From CAWICD01 sp052267165 (lineage in GTDB: Bacteria > Vulcanimicrobiota > Vulcanimicrobiia > Vulcanimicrobiales > Vulcanimicrobiaceae): 64,000 nt of DNA. The translations under genes were made by a program, and so were the position numbers. Below, one piece after another: positions 42,267 to 51,208 of this stretch. The stretch is taken from positions 62,001 to 126,000 of the forward strand of contig JBKQHO010000007.1 in assembly GCA_052267165.1 (NCBI GenBank). The letters run 5' to 3'. Under the pieces are notes generated by a model. It did no database searches and had not been told where the DNA came from. It saw only the letters and a program-made list of their open reading frames with translations. Each line of letters opens with the position of its first letter. The first letter of the stretch is position 1.

Positions 42267-42311
42267 AAAAAGGTACCCGAGGCGCGCAACGCAGCGCACG
42301 CCTCGGGCACC
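42267..42311 (-). terminator. intrinsic terminator after the phosphoesterase gene
   Basis: On the minus strand a 13-base-pair stem (42311-42299 with 42284-42272, one mismatch) is followed by TTTTT. It separates the phosphoesterase gene from the secretin gene downstream. Confidence 0.8.
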
Positions 42312-42340
42312 CGGTCTGTTATCGGGGAGGCTTCAGGACG

Positions 42341-45340
42341 TTAGTTGCGTGCGGTGCTGCTCGCGACCGACGTTCCTTCGCCCTTGATGCCGAGGTAGAG
42401 CAGCTGATTGAAGGCGTCGCTGTCGACCGCATCGGGTCGCGAGAAGTCGAAGCCCACGCTGTGCTGCGTCCACCACGCGCCGTCATGAAGTTCGGTCACG
42501 CCGGCCGTGACGCGAGGTCCCGAGCAGGCCGTCGGATCGGCGCTAGCTCCGAGCAGATCGGTACTCACCGGAGTGGACGGCACGGGGGGAAGCGTCGGAT
42601 TCGGCGGCGCGTCGTCGGGCTTGCCGCACAGGATGCCCGGCACGTAGGGATCGTAGGCCGACACGTCGCGCGCCGGCGTGAAGATGTCGGCCATCGGAAG
42701 CGCGTTCGCGTCGTGGAAGCTGAGCGGCCGGATGCCGAGCAGCGATTCGATCGTCGCGAGCACGTTCTCGGTCGTGTAGGGCGTGTGCGAGATCACGCCG
42801 CGGTGCACGTAGGGCGAGATGACGAACGCAGTCGAGCGATGGCTGTCGACGTGATCGGGGCCGTTCTGCGAATCGTCCTCGACGATGAAGATCGCCGTGC
42901 TGTCCCAGTAGGGCGAGTGCGAAACCGCGCTGACCAGCTGCGCGAGGGCGTAGTCGTTGTCGGCGAACTCGCGCGACGGCGTGACCAGCCCTTCGATCGC
43001 CGTGCCGAAGCTGCCGAAGTGGTCGTGCGGAACGGTCAGCGTCTCGAGGTTGGGCAGGTTCTTGTTGGCGACGTAGTTGTTGAACTCGCGCGTCCACTCT
43101 TCGATGCGGAACAGGTCGGGATAGGCCTGGTCGAAACCGCGATAGTATTCGTCGGTGTTGGCGTTGAGCGCGGCGTCCTGCGGCGGCGACTGCAAGACGT
43201 GGTTCTCGTAGGGGTGCCGGACTAGCGCGGGATAGAGCGGACTCGTCGGCGGCAAGCTGTACGCGGTCTGATCGATCTGCCAACCGTAGTTGCGGACCGT
43301 CAGCCCGGCGCGCAGCGCCGAGTCGAAGATGTAGCCGCCGATCGCGGCCGGATACTCGTTGTTCGCGTTATAGGGTGCGCCGATGTCCTTGGTTCCCGGT
43401 AGGATCGTCGATTTGCCCGTCGGATCCAAGACCGTCGTAAGCCGCTCACCGTATTGGTTGGCCGGTGCGCCGGAAATGGGCAACGCGACGTTGAGGTTGC
43501 GGTTGGTTCCCTGATAGTCGTACGTCATGTTGCGGTCGCCGCCGTTGCCGTAGTCGACCGACTGGTTCCGCTCGACGAAGTCGGTGTCAAACCCCTCCAT
43601 CGACCAGTTCCAGCCCACGCCGCTCGACTCGCCCGGATCGTAGAAGTTGTCGAGGGTGGCGAAGTCCATCGCGAAGCGGTGGTGATTCGGGGAGACTTTA
43701 TACGGAAAGAGGTTGAGCGCCGGATCGGCATTGGTACCGGGGAGATCTCCGAGCACTTGATCGTAGGTGCGGTTCTCGTTGACGATGTAGATCACGTGCT
43801 TGATCTTGCCGCGCAGGTACGCGAGCGGGTCGGAGTGGTGGAAGAACCCGTCGTTCTTGTCGACCTGGTACGAAAGGTCGGCGAGCTCGCTCGGCCCGAT
43901 CGGCAGCGGAATCTGCAGCAGGCCGGCCTTTTCGAGCGCCCAGCCGTATTCGTTCTTCGCCGTCGTGTTGGTCGCGAGACCGGCGGCCGTGTTGCGCGCG
44001 TCCGCGTTGCCCGGGTTGGGACCGGCCGGCGCTTTCGCATTGACGACCCACAGGCGTTTGCCGTCAAGGCTGATGGAGACGGAGTTCGGCTGCCAGCCGG
44101 TCGGGATGCGGCCCAGCACCGCGCCGGTCTGCGCGTTCACGACGGCCACAGCATTCTCGCCGCCGAGCGTGACGTACAGCGTCTTGCCGTCGGGCGAGAG
44201 CGCGAGCCAGTTGGGGTTGGAGCCGTAGTACGGGAAGCCCGGCCGGTGCAGCGTCACCGAGCCGATGACCGTCTCGGAGCGCGTATCGATCGCCGTCAGC
44301 GAGTCGGTGTTGCCGTTGCTGACCCATAGGACGCGCTGGTCGTGCGTGAGCAGCAGTTTGTTCGGGCCGTCACCGACCGGAATCACGTTGGTGATCCCCT
44401 TCTTGGCGCTCACCACGACGATCTGCGCGTCGCGCTGACTCGAGACGAAGACCTTCTCGGCCTTGCCGGCGCTATCACTCTTGACCGCGATGTCGTAAGG
44501 ATACTCGCCGCGTGCCAGGCCGGAACCCGGGAGCGTGAAGTGCGTTTCGCCAACAACCTTGCGGGTCGCCGTATCGATGTAGCTCATCGAGTCGTTCGAA
44601 AGGTTGGCGACGAAGAGCTGCGAGCCGCCCTTGCTGATTCCGAGGCCGGCAACCATCGCGCCGGTGACCAGTGCCGGCGCGGCCAAGCCCGCCGGCGTGC
44701 CCTTGAGGATGCCTCCGTCGGGCGTCGGAATGGGCGAGGTCGTACTCAGGTCGTCGTGGCCGAGCAGCACGAACGGCGCGTCGGCCACATATTTTCCGCC
44801 CGATTTCTTGAATGCGTAGACGCGGTCGTCGCCGCCGCCCGAAACGTAGAAGCGACCGCCGCTCGGGTCCCAGACGAGCCCGACGTAGGTGTCGGGAATG
44901 TTGATCTCCTGGATCTTCGTGGGCGTCGCTCCGGTGACGTCGAACACGAAGACCCACTCCGCCTTCGACGTCAGCGTGGCCGTCGGCAGTCCGGTCTTCG
45001 GGTCGAGCACCGGCCAGGCGATCGGCGTGCCCGATTCCGTCGAGAACCCGAGATTGTAGCCGCTGGTCAGCACCAGCAGCGTCTTCCCGTCGGGGCTCAA
45101 CGCGCTGTTGACGGCTTCCGCACCATCGGCCGTGCCGTCGGCCCGCAAGCCCGTGGTCAGCCGCTGGAAGGTCGAGCCGGGAGCCTTGGTCGCCGTGATG
45201 ACGAGGCCCGTCGGGACGAGCGCGGGACCTTGCGGCGGACCTCCGACGGTGATGAATGCCGACGCCGGTAACGAAATGCCGGAAACGAGCATAGCCAACA
45301 TCGCACACGATGCGGCTAACGCTCGCGGAGAAACGGGCAT
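42341..45340 (-). CDS. exported bifunctional beta-propeller (YncE-like) / alkaline-phosphatase-superfamily phosphoesterase
   Basis: A 999-residue secreted protein. It has a signal peptide (MPVSPRALAASCAMLAMLVS, cleavage near PASA) and a propeller of YVTN/NHL-like repeats over about residues 60-480 (for example ALSPDGKTLYVTLGGENAVAV). The C-terminal phosphoesterase domain begins IKHVIYIVNENRTYDQVLGD, where the metal/nucleophile region lies, and includes IFIVEDDSQNGPDHVDSHRS, a typical metal-binding block. It probably releases phosphate from organic esters outside the cytoplasm. GGAGGAGG ribosome site before ATG 45340. GGTTAAG-like repeats lie upstream. Confidence 0.9.
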   Translation of the reverse strand: MPVSPRALAASCAMLAMLVSGISLPASAFITVGGPPQGPALVPTGLVITATKAPGSTFQRLTTGLRADGTADGAEAVNSALSPDGKTLLVLTSGYNLGFSTESGTPIAWPVLDPKTGLPTATLTSKAEWVFVFDVTGATPTKIQEINIPDTYVGLVWDPSGGRFYVSGGGDDRVYAFKKSGGKYVADAPFVLLGHDDLSTTSPIPTPDGGILKGTPAGLAAPALVTGAMVAGLGISKGGSQLFVANLSNDSMSYIDTATRKVVGETHFTLPGSGLARGEYPYDIAVKSDSAGKAEKVFVSSQRDAQIVVVSAKKGITNVIPVGDGPNKLLLTHDQRVLWVSNGNTDSLTAIDTRSETVIGSVTLHRPGFPYYGSNPNWLALSPDGKTLYVTLGGENAVAVVNAQTGAVLGRIPTGWQPNSVSISLDGKRLWVVNAKAPAGPNPGNADARNTAAGLATNTTAKNEYGWALEKAGLLQIPLPIGPSELADLSYQVDKNDGFFHHSDPLAYLRGKIKHVIYIVNENRTYDQVLGDLPGTNADPALNLFPYKVSPNHHRFAMDFATLDNFYDPGESSGVGWNWSMEGFDTDFVERNQSVDYGNGGDRNMTYDYQGTNRNLNVALPISGAPANQYGERLTTVLDPTGKSTILPGTKDIGAPYNANNEYPAAIGGYIFDSALRAGLTVRNYGWQIDQTAYSLPPTSPLYPALVRHPYENHVLQSPPQDAALNANTDEYYRGFDQAYPDLFRIEEWTREFNNYVANKNLPNLETLTVPHDHFGSFGTAIEGLVTPSREFADNDYALAQLVSAVSHSPYWDSTAIFIVEDDSQNGPDHVDSHRSTAFVISPYVHRGVISHTPYTTENVLATIESLLGIRPLSFHDANALPMADIFTPARDVSAYDPYVPGILCGKPDDAPPNPTLPPVPSTPVSTDLLGASADPTACSGPRVTAGVTELHDGAWWTQHSVGFDFSRPDAVDSDAFNQLLYLGIKGEGTSVASSTARN

Positions 45341-45418
45341 GGACGACCTCCTCCTTACAATCGCGAGTGTCCGTCGCCCACGCTAGCGCACCAGCATTAA
45401 GGGTTCGTTAGAAGCGGA

Positions 45419-45434
45419 CTAACCTCGCTTAACC
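45419..45434 (-). promoter_or_regulatory. short direct repeat upstream of the phosphoesterase gene
   Basis: On the minus strand GGTTAAG, three bases, GGTTAG; an inverted AACCCTTAA follows shortly after. The repeat period of ten bases and the sequence resemble PHO-type boxes described for cyanobacteria, and the downstream gene is a phosphatase. Assignment is speculative. Confidence 0.25.
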
Positions 45435-46517
45435 CTAGATCGAGTCGCCGTTCCGCGCCAAGCGCCGCCGGCGAACCGCGTCGGCGAGCACTTCGAGGAC
45501 GCCGACCGACGCATCCCAGGCCAGACACGCATCGGTCACGCTCTGCCCGTAGGTCAACGGTTTGCCCGGAATCCGGTCTTGCCGCCCGCCGACGAGGTGC
45601 GACTCGAACATGACGCCCACGATGCGTTCGTCGCCGCCGGCGATCTGCGCGGCAACGTCGGCGCTCGCCGCAACTTGGTTCTCGGGAACCTTGCGGCTGT
45701 TGCCGTGGCTCGCGTCGATCATCAGCCGGGCCGCCAAGCCGGCGCGTCCGATCTCGGCGCAGACGTCAGACACGCTCTGCGCATCGTAGTTGGGCTGCTT
45801 GCCGCCGCGCAGGATGAGATGGCAGTCTTCGTTGCCCGCGGTCCGCACGATCGCCGAACGGCCGCTCTTGGTGACGGAGAGGAAATGGTGCGGCTGGCTC
45901 GCCGCCTTGATGGCATCGAGCGCAATCCGGATGTTTCCGTCGGTCCCGTTCTTGAAACCGACCGGACAGGAAAGGCCCGAAGCGAGCTCGCGGTGGACCT
46001 GCGATTCGGTCGTTCGCGCGCCGATCGCACCCCACGAGATGAGGTCGGCGAGGTACTGCGGCGTGATCGTGTCCAAGTACTCGGTGCCGGCCGGCAGCTC
46101 GAGCTCGTTGATCTCGAGCAGCAGCTTGCGGGCCATGCGCAGCCCGTCGTTGATCTTGAAGCTGTTGTCGAGATAGGGGTCGTTGATGAGACCCTTCCAG
46201 CCGACCGTCGTGCGCGGCTTCTCGAAGTAGACCCGCATCACGATCTCGAGCTCGTCGGCAAAGCGTCTGCGCTGCTCGACCAGGCGCTGCGCGTATTCCA
46301 GCGCCGAGATGGGGTCGTGAATCGAGCACGGCCCCACGATCACGATCGACCGGTCGTCCATGCCGTGCAGGATGCGGTGGCATGCGGCGCGCGCGGCGAA
46401 CACGACTTCGGAAGCCCGGTCCGTACACGGGTATTCGCTGATGAGCTCGGCTGGGGCGGTCAGCTCCTTGAGCTCGCGAATGCGAAGGTCGTCAGTGTTC
46501 TTGGGAATGGCGATCAC
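45435..46517 (-). CDS. 3-deoxy-7-phosphoheptulonate synthase, class I (AroF/G/H type)
   Basis: Entry enzyme of the shikimate pathway: joins phosphoenolpyruvate and erythrose-4-phosphate. The 360 residues contain the type I blocks IVIVGPCSIHDP (metal Cys), MRVYFEKPRTTVGWKGLINDP, SWGAIGARTTESQVHRELASG, VGFKNGTDGN and DASHGNSRK. Length and N-terminus match AroG-like enzymes; which allosteric type cannot be told. GTG start at 46517 with GGGAG ten bases upstream. The 65 bases to the next gene hold a short inverted repeat. Confidence 0.93.
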   Translation of the reverse strand: MIAIPKNTDDLRIRELKELTAPAELISEYPCTDRASEVVFAARAACHRILHGMDDRSIVIVGPCSIHDPISALEYAQRLVEQRRRFADELEIVMRVYFEKPRTTVGWKGLINDPYLDNSFKINDGLRMARKLLLEINELELPAGTEYLDTITPQYLADLISWGAIGARTTESQVHRELASGLSCPVGFKNGTDGNIRIALDAIKAASQPHHFLSVTKSGRSAIVRTAGNEDCHLILRGGKQPNYDAQSVSDVCAEIGRAGLAARLMIDASHGNSRKVPENQVAASADVAAQIAGGDERIVGVMFESHLVGGRQDRIPGKPLTYGQSVTDACLAWDASVGVLEVLADAVRRRRLARNGDSI

Positions 46518-46582
46518 CCGTGGACAGTCTCCCGCTTGACGAAGTAGTCCGTCCTCGCTTCGCTGCGGACAGATACCTGCTG

Positions 46583-48139
46583 CTAGCGGACGAGCACCGC
46601 CGCCCCGTTCCGAGCCGGGGCGCCTTCCTCCTTGCCGGGCCTCGTGGCTCGGGGGTTCATCGTGCCGTATTTCATAAGGTCCAAGTGCCAGGCGAAAGCC
46701 TCTTCCAACAGGTGCGGGGTCTGGCCGCCGCGCCGCAGCGCTCGCTCGTAATAGTCGGCCAGCCGGTCGCGGTAGCTGGCGTGGACGCAGTTCTCGATGA
46801 CCGAACGCGCGCGTTCACGCGGCGCCAGCCCGCGCAGGTCGGCAAGGCCCACCTCGGTGATCAGGACGTCGACGTCGTGCTCGTTGTGGTCGACGTGCGT
46901 GACGATCGGCACGACGCTGCTGATCGCTCCACCTTTCGCCAACGACTTGGTCACGAACACGGCCAGCGACGCGTTGCGCGCGAAGTCGCCCGAGCCGCCG
47001 ACCCCGTTCATCATGTGGGTTCCGTTGACGTGGGTCGAGTTGACGTTGCCGTAGATGTCGCACTCGAGCGCCGTGTTGATGCAGATCAAGCCGAGGCGGC
47101 GAATCACCTCGGGATGGTTGCTGATCTCCTGTGGCCTCAAAATGACCCGGCTCTTGTACTTCGCGATTTGTGGAATGACTTCGTCGTACTTCTGCTCTGA
47201 GAGCGTGATCGACGAGCCCGACGCGAACACGAGCTTGCCGCTGTCCAGCAGCTCGAAGGTGCTGTCCTGAAGCACTTCGGAGTACATCTTCAGATCGTGG
47301 TAGGGACTGTCGATCAGTCCCTGCAGCACCGCGTTGGCGACGGAACCGATGCCGGCTTGCAGCGGTTGGAGCCGGCGGTTCAGGCGGCCCGCCCGGACTT
47401 CGTGGTCGAGGAAATCGATCAGGTGGCCCGCGATCTGCTGCGTCCCCACGTCGGCCGGCTGGAGCGTGGCGCACGAGTCGACCTTCTGCGTGATCACGAC
47501 CGCCACGATCTTGCTCGGATCGATCGGGATATAGTGCAACCCGACGCGGCTCTCCGGCTCGAGGATCGGAATCGGCCCACGGAAGGGGCGCCGCGTCGGG
47601 ATGTAGATGTCGTGGATGCCTTCGAGATCGGTCGGCTGCGTGAGGTTGATCTCGACGATGAGCTTCTCGGCGAGGATCGCGAACGTCGCCGAATTGCCGA
47701 CCGACGTCGTCGGCACGATGCCTCCGTCCTCGGTGATCGCGACTGCTTCGATGACGGCGACGTCGATCGGTCCCATCTGCCGGCTGCGCAGCAATTCGAC
47801 CGTCTCGCTCAGGTGCTGGTCGACGAACATCACCTGGCCCGCGTTGATCGCGTTACGCAGCACGGGGTCCGCTTGAAACGGCAGACGGCGCTCGAGGACG
47901 CCCGCCTCGGTCAAGATCCGGTCGACGTCGTTGCCGAGCGAGGCGCCCGTCATCAGCGTGATCCTCAGCTCCTCGTGGGCCGCCCGTTCGGCCAGGGCCA
48001 GCGGCACGGCCTTGGCGTCGCCGCTCTTGGTGAAGCCGCTGATGCCGATGGTCATGCCGTTCTTGATGAACTGGGCCGCTTCGTCGGCGCTGGTGACTTT
48101 GCCCCAAAGCGATTTCAAGCGAATCCGATCGAGATACAT
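46583..48139 (-). CDS. succinyl-CoA:acetate-type CoA transferase (acetyl-CoA hydrolase/transferase family)
   Basis: A 518-residue class I CoA transferase. Family signature blocks are GMTIGISGFTKSGDAKAVP, ITLMTGASLGNDVDRIL, AVAITEDGGIVPTTSVGN and, decisively, NTALECDIYGNVNSTHVNG, which carries the catalytic Glu and is characteristic of AarC/Cat1-like succinyl-CoA:acetate enzymes. It would move CoA between acetate and succinate in carbon metabolism. ATG 48139 (MYLDRIRLKSLWGKV) matches the family start; an upstream frame to 48184 is possible but unsupported. Confidence 0.9.
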   Translation of the reverse strand: MYLDRIRLKSLWGKVTSADEAAQFIKNGMTIGISGFTKSGDAKAVPLALAERAAHEELRITLMTGASLGNDVDRILTEAGVLERRLPFQADPVLRNAINAGQVMFVDQHLSETVELLRSRQMGPIDVAVIEAVAITEDGGIVPTTSVGNSATFAILAEKLIVEINLTQPTDLEGIHDIYIPTRRPFRGPIPILEPESRVGLHYIPIDPSKIVAVVITQKVDSCATLQPADVGTQQIAGHLIDFLDHEVRAGRLNRRLQPLQAGIGSVANAVLQGLIDSPYHDLKMYSEVLQDSTFELLDSGKLVFASGSSITLSEQKYDEVIPQIAKYKSRVILRPQEISNHPEVIRRLGLICINTALECDIYGNVNSTHVNGTHMMNGVGGSGDFARNASLAVFVTKSLAKGGAISSVVPIVTHVDHNEHDVDVLITEVGLADLRGLAPRERARSVIENCVHASYRDRLADYYERALRRGGQTPHLLEEAFAWHLDLMKYGTMNPRATRPGKEEGAPARNGAAVLVR

Positions 48140-48520
48140 GCGCGCCAAACCCCGCTCCACGCCCCAAAGAAGTTCTCGCCGCATCCGGTGCGACGAACCA
48201 TGCGCGGTAAAAATATCTTCGGCTCAAAAAGGTGCGTTACATTGACTCGCCTGGTTTGTCAGCTAGTAAATCGCTTTACGGAATCGAGGTTCACTCGGTG
48301 CGAAACGCTTGCCGGAGTGAGTCGAGTCGGTGCCTGGTCGTGGGTGCGTCGCAGAGAGCTCGCGGGGACGCCCCGGCACCCCCTGCGCCACCCAAACAGC
48401 CAGGCAACGACGCCAACCACGGTGTCGGCGAAACCGACGGAACGAAGGCCTCCACTTGCCGGCGAACAAACGAAGGTGTATTAGTGAGCTCTTAGGCGGG
48501 TACGGCTTTTTGGAGGCAGC
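48140..48520. other. divergent intergenic region with long leader of the MORN gene
   Basis: A 381-base gap. TTGACT (48242-48247) and TAGTAA (48264-48269) form a weak promoter that would give a leader of about 245 bases. The leader is GC-rich and can form several hairpins, among them GTCGG-CGAAA-CCGAC near 48424-48438. It resembles a riboswitch in size, but I cannot match it to a known class. No credible coding frame is present. Confidence 0.45.
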
Positions 48521-49948
48521 ATGAGATCTGGGGCGGGTCGTTTTGTTTTGGGTTCGTTCGCGCTTGCGGCGCTCGCGCTCGGACCGCGAGTGGCACTCGC
48601 GCAGGCAGCGCCGGCCGCATCCGCGGCACCGGCTGCGGCGGCTACGGCCGCTCCCGAAGACGTCAACATCCATTTCAAGAACGGCACGACCTACAGCGGC
48701 GACGCGACGGTCGGTTACCCGAAAGGCGGCAGCGTGAGCCCGGCCAGCTCGACGAGCTCGGTGCAATTCGTCAACGGCAAGCCGCCTTCGCGCGGCTACT
48801 CGCTGACCATGAACGGGCAGGGTAAAATCACGTACGCCGACGGCTCGACGCTGAGCGGCACCTTCGTCAACGGCGTCCTCGACGGGCCCGACGGCGAGTA
48901 CGTCAAGCCCGGCTCGTTCGACTACAAGGGCGCTTTCAGCCAAGGTCAGCCGACGCAGGGCACCGTCTCGTTCGACGGCGGGCCGACGTACGAAGGCACG
49001 TTCGGCCCGGACGGGCTTCCCGGCGGCCAGGGCACGCTCACGGCGACCGGACCGGTCACCGAAGTAACCGGCACCTGGAGCAAAGGCGTGCTGACCAACG
49101 GCTACGAGATCCTCGCCGGCGGGTCGCGCTTCGACGGCAGCTTCGGCAGCGACGGCAAGCCCAACGGAAACGGAACGTCGCGTTCCGCGGGCGGCACGAC
49201 CCTCGCGGGCACCTGGCAAGACGGGTTGCTCTCGGGACCGATGGTCGAGACCTATCGCGATGGAACGGTGCTGAGGGTGGACGTCTCGCCGCCGAGCCCA
49301 ACGTTGCAGGGGAAGTCCACGGTCGTCTTCCCCAACCGCGACAAGGCTGCCGGGACGCTCATCTCAGCTGGCGTCTTTCAGGGACCGGGCAGCTACACGT
49401 TCCGCGATGGCACGCAGCTGCGGGGCACCTACCGTAACGGCCTGATGGGCGGGGCGGTCACCCGCGTTACGCCGGGAGGCCACACGGAAACAGGCCGGAT
49501 CGCGCAAGGTCCCGTCAAAGGCGAGCGTCAGTTCGTGGCAGCCGCAGTCCCCGGCGTCTTCGTCGGCCCGCACGGCCCCGAATACTTCGGCTCGAACCGC
49601 GGTCACGAGGAAGCGGCCGACCTGCGAAATTTCAACGGACCGGTCGACGCCTTGGGGCGTCCGAACGGGAGTGGCTCGTACACGTTGGCCGGCGGTGGAA
49701 AGCTGAGCGGCAAGTGGCTTCACGGGCAATTGCAAGCACCGGCGACGTTCACGTTTGCCAACGGCGACCGCGCCTCGGCGAAGCTGCAGCACGGTTCGCT
49801 TCGCGGCCCGGGGACCTACGTATACGCTTCGACCGGTTTTCGCATCGATGGCACGTTCGACGACGGTCGATTGAAGGGACCGGCGACGCTGACGACGCCC
49901 GACGGCGACCGCTACGTCGGCAGAATGGTCAACGGCACGGTTCAATAG
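48521..49948 (+). CDS. exported MORN-repeat protein
   Basis: A 475-residue protein with a signal peptide (MRSGAGRFVLGSFALAALAL, cleavage near ALAQ) and an Ala-rich linker. The rest is built from MORN-like beta-hairpin repeats with the pattern Y-x-G-x-F-x-x-G-x-x-x-G-x-G-x (for example GPTYEGTFGPDGLPGGQGT, IDGTFDDGRLKGPATL). At least ten repeats can be counted, separated by less regular stretches. MORN repeats bind lipids or proteins; function here is unknown. A clear GGAGG ribosome site precedes the ATG. Confidence 0.85.
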   Translation: MRSGAGRFVLGSFALAALALGPRVALAQAAPAASAAPAAAATAAPEDVNIHFKNGTTYSGDATVGYPKGGSVSPASSTSSVQFVNGKPPSRGYSLTMNGQGKITYADGSTLSGTFVNGVLDGPDGEYVKPGSFDYKGAFSQGQPTQGTVSFDGGPTYEGTFGPDGLPGGQGTLTATGPVTEVTGTWSKGVLTNGYEILAGGSRFDGSFGSDGKPNGNGTSRSAGGTTLAGTWQDGLLSGPMVETYRDGTVLRVDVSPPSPTLQGKSTVVFPNRDKAAGTLISAGVFQGPGSYTFRDGTQLRGTYRNGLMGGAVTRVTPGGHTETGRIAQGPVKGERQFVAAAVPGVFVGPHGPEYFGSNRGHEEAADLRNFNGPVDALGRPNGSGSYTLAGGGKLSGKWLHGQLQAPATFTFANGDRASAKLQHGSLRGPGTYVYASTGFRIDGTFDDGRLKGPATLTTPDGDRYVGRMVNGTVQ

Positions 49949-49960
49949 CCCGGCCGAACG

Positions 49961-50008
49961 CATAAAAAGAGCTCGCCGGTACAGTCCGTACCGGCGAGCT
50001 CTTTTATG
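49961..50008. terminator. bidirectional intrinsic terminator
   Basis: A stem of about 20 base pairs (left arm 49961-49982, right arm 49988-50008, one bulged A) with an AGTCC loop; the arms end in A-rich and T-rich runs. It serves the convergent MORN and thiolase genes. Confidence 0.88.
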
Positions 50009-50023
50009 TCAGTCAGTCGGGAA

Positions 50024-51208
50024 TTAAATGCGTTCGAAGATCCCGGCGATGCCTTGACCGCCGCCGATGCACATCGTGACCAATGCGTAACGGCCGCCGA
50101 TCCGCTCCAACTCGTAGAGCGCTTTGACCGTGATCAGTGCGCCGGTCGCCGAGATCGGGTGACCGAGCGCGATTCCGCCGCCGTTGGGGTTGGCCTTGGC
50201 AGGATCGAAGTGAAGCTCATTCGAGACCGCGCACGCCTGCGCCGCAAAGGCTTCGTTGGCCTCGACGACGTCCATCTGCTCGATGGTGAGCCCGGCCTTC
50301 GCGAGCGCGCGCTGCACGGCTGGGACCGGCCCCATGCCCATGATCTTCGGATCGACGCCCGAGTGGCCGTAGGAGACCACGCGCGCCAGCGGCTTGAGCC
50401 CTTGCTTCTTGGCGAAGCCTTCTTCAGCCAGCACTAGCGCTGCAGCCGCGTCGTTGACGCCCGAGGCGTTCCCGGCGGTTACCGAGCCCTCTTTCGCGAA
50501 CGCCGGGCGCAGCTTCGCGAGCGTGTCGACCGTCGTCTCGGAGCGCACGTGCTCGTCGGTGTCGAAGACCGTCGTTCCCTTGCGCGTCTTCAGCTCGACT
50601 GGGACGATCTGCTCCTTGAAATAGCCCTTGGCGATCGCGTTGGCGGCGCGCTTGTGGCTCTCGGCCGCGAACTCGTCTTGCACCTGGCGCGTGATGCCGA
50701 ACTTCCCCGCGACGTTTTCGGCCGTGATGCCCATGTGCACGGCGTCGAACGGATCGCTCAACCCGGCGACCATCCAGTCGAGAGCTTCGGTGTTCCCCAT
50801 GCGCACGCCCCAGCGCAGCCCGGTGAGCCCGTAAATCGCGCGGCTCATGGACTCGGCACCGCCGGAGACGACGACGTCGGTGTCGCCGAGTAAAATCGCT
50901 TGAGTTCCGGACACAATCGCCTGGAAGCCGCTGCCGCACAGACGGTTGAGCGTAAGCGCCGGCGTGTCGATCGGCAAGCCGCCTTCGATGCCCACCACGC
51001 GCGCTAAATACATGTCTCTCGGTTCGGTGTGGATGACGTGACCGAAAAATACCTGACCGATTTGCGCCGGTTCCAGCTTCGAACGCTTCACCGCTTCGGC
51101 CAACGCCAACGCACCCAACTTCGTCGGCGGTACATCCTTCAGTGCCCCCCCGTAATCTCCGATCGCCGTCCGCGTACCGCTCAGGACAACAACGCTGCGC
51201 TCTGCCAT
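50024..51208 (-). CDS. thiolase (acetyl-CoA C-acetyltransferase type)
   Basis: A 394-residue thiolase. Cys91 in NRLCGSGFQAI is the acylation nucleophile, GGIALGHPISATGA carries the His of the NEAFAA/GHP site, and MCIGGGQGIAG carries the second Cys. VEANEAFAAQA is also intact. It condenses two acetyl-CoA or cleaves acetoacetyl-CoA; biosynthetic versus degradative direction cannot be told from sequence. ATG 51208 is preceded by a GGGCGAGG run. It is not clustered with other beta-oxidation or PHB genes. Confidence 0.93.
   Translation of the reverse strand: MAERSVVVLSGTRTAIGDYGGALKDVPPTKLGALALAEAVKRSKLEPAQIGQVFFGHVIHTEPRDMYLARVVGIEGGLPIDTPALTLNRLCGSGFQAIVSGTQAILLGDTDVVVSGGAESMSRAIYGLTGLRWGVRMGNTEALDWMVAGLSDPFDAVHMGITAENVAGKFGITRQVQDEFAAESHKRAANAIAKGYFKEQIVPVELKTRKGTTVFDTDEHVRSETTVDTLAKLRPAFAKEGSVTAGNASGVNDAAAALVLAEEGFAKKQGLKPLARVVSYGHSGVDPKIMGMGPVPAVQRALAKAGLTIEQMDVVEANEAFAAQACAVSNELHFDPAKANPNGGGIALGHPISATGALITVKALYELERIGGRYALVTMCIGGGQGIAGIFERI

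Noticed and set aside
48277..48520. Cobalamin or c-di-GMP riboswitch
   Set aside because: The conserved cores of these classes are not present; kept only as an unassigned structured leader.
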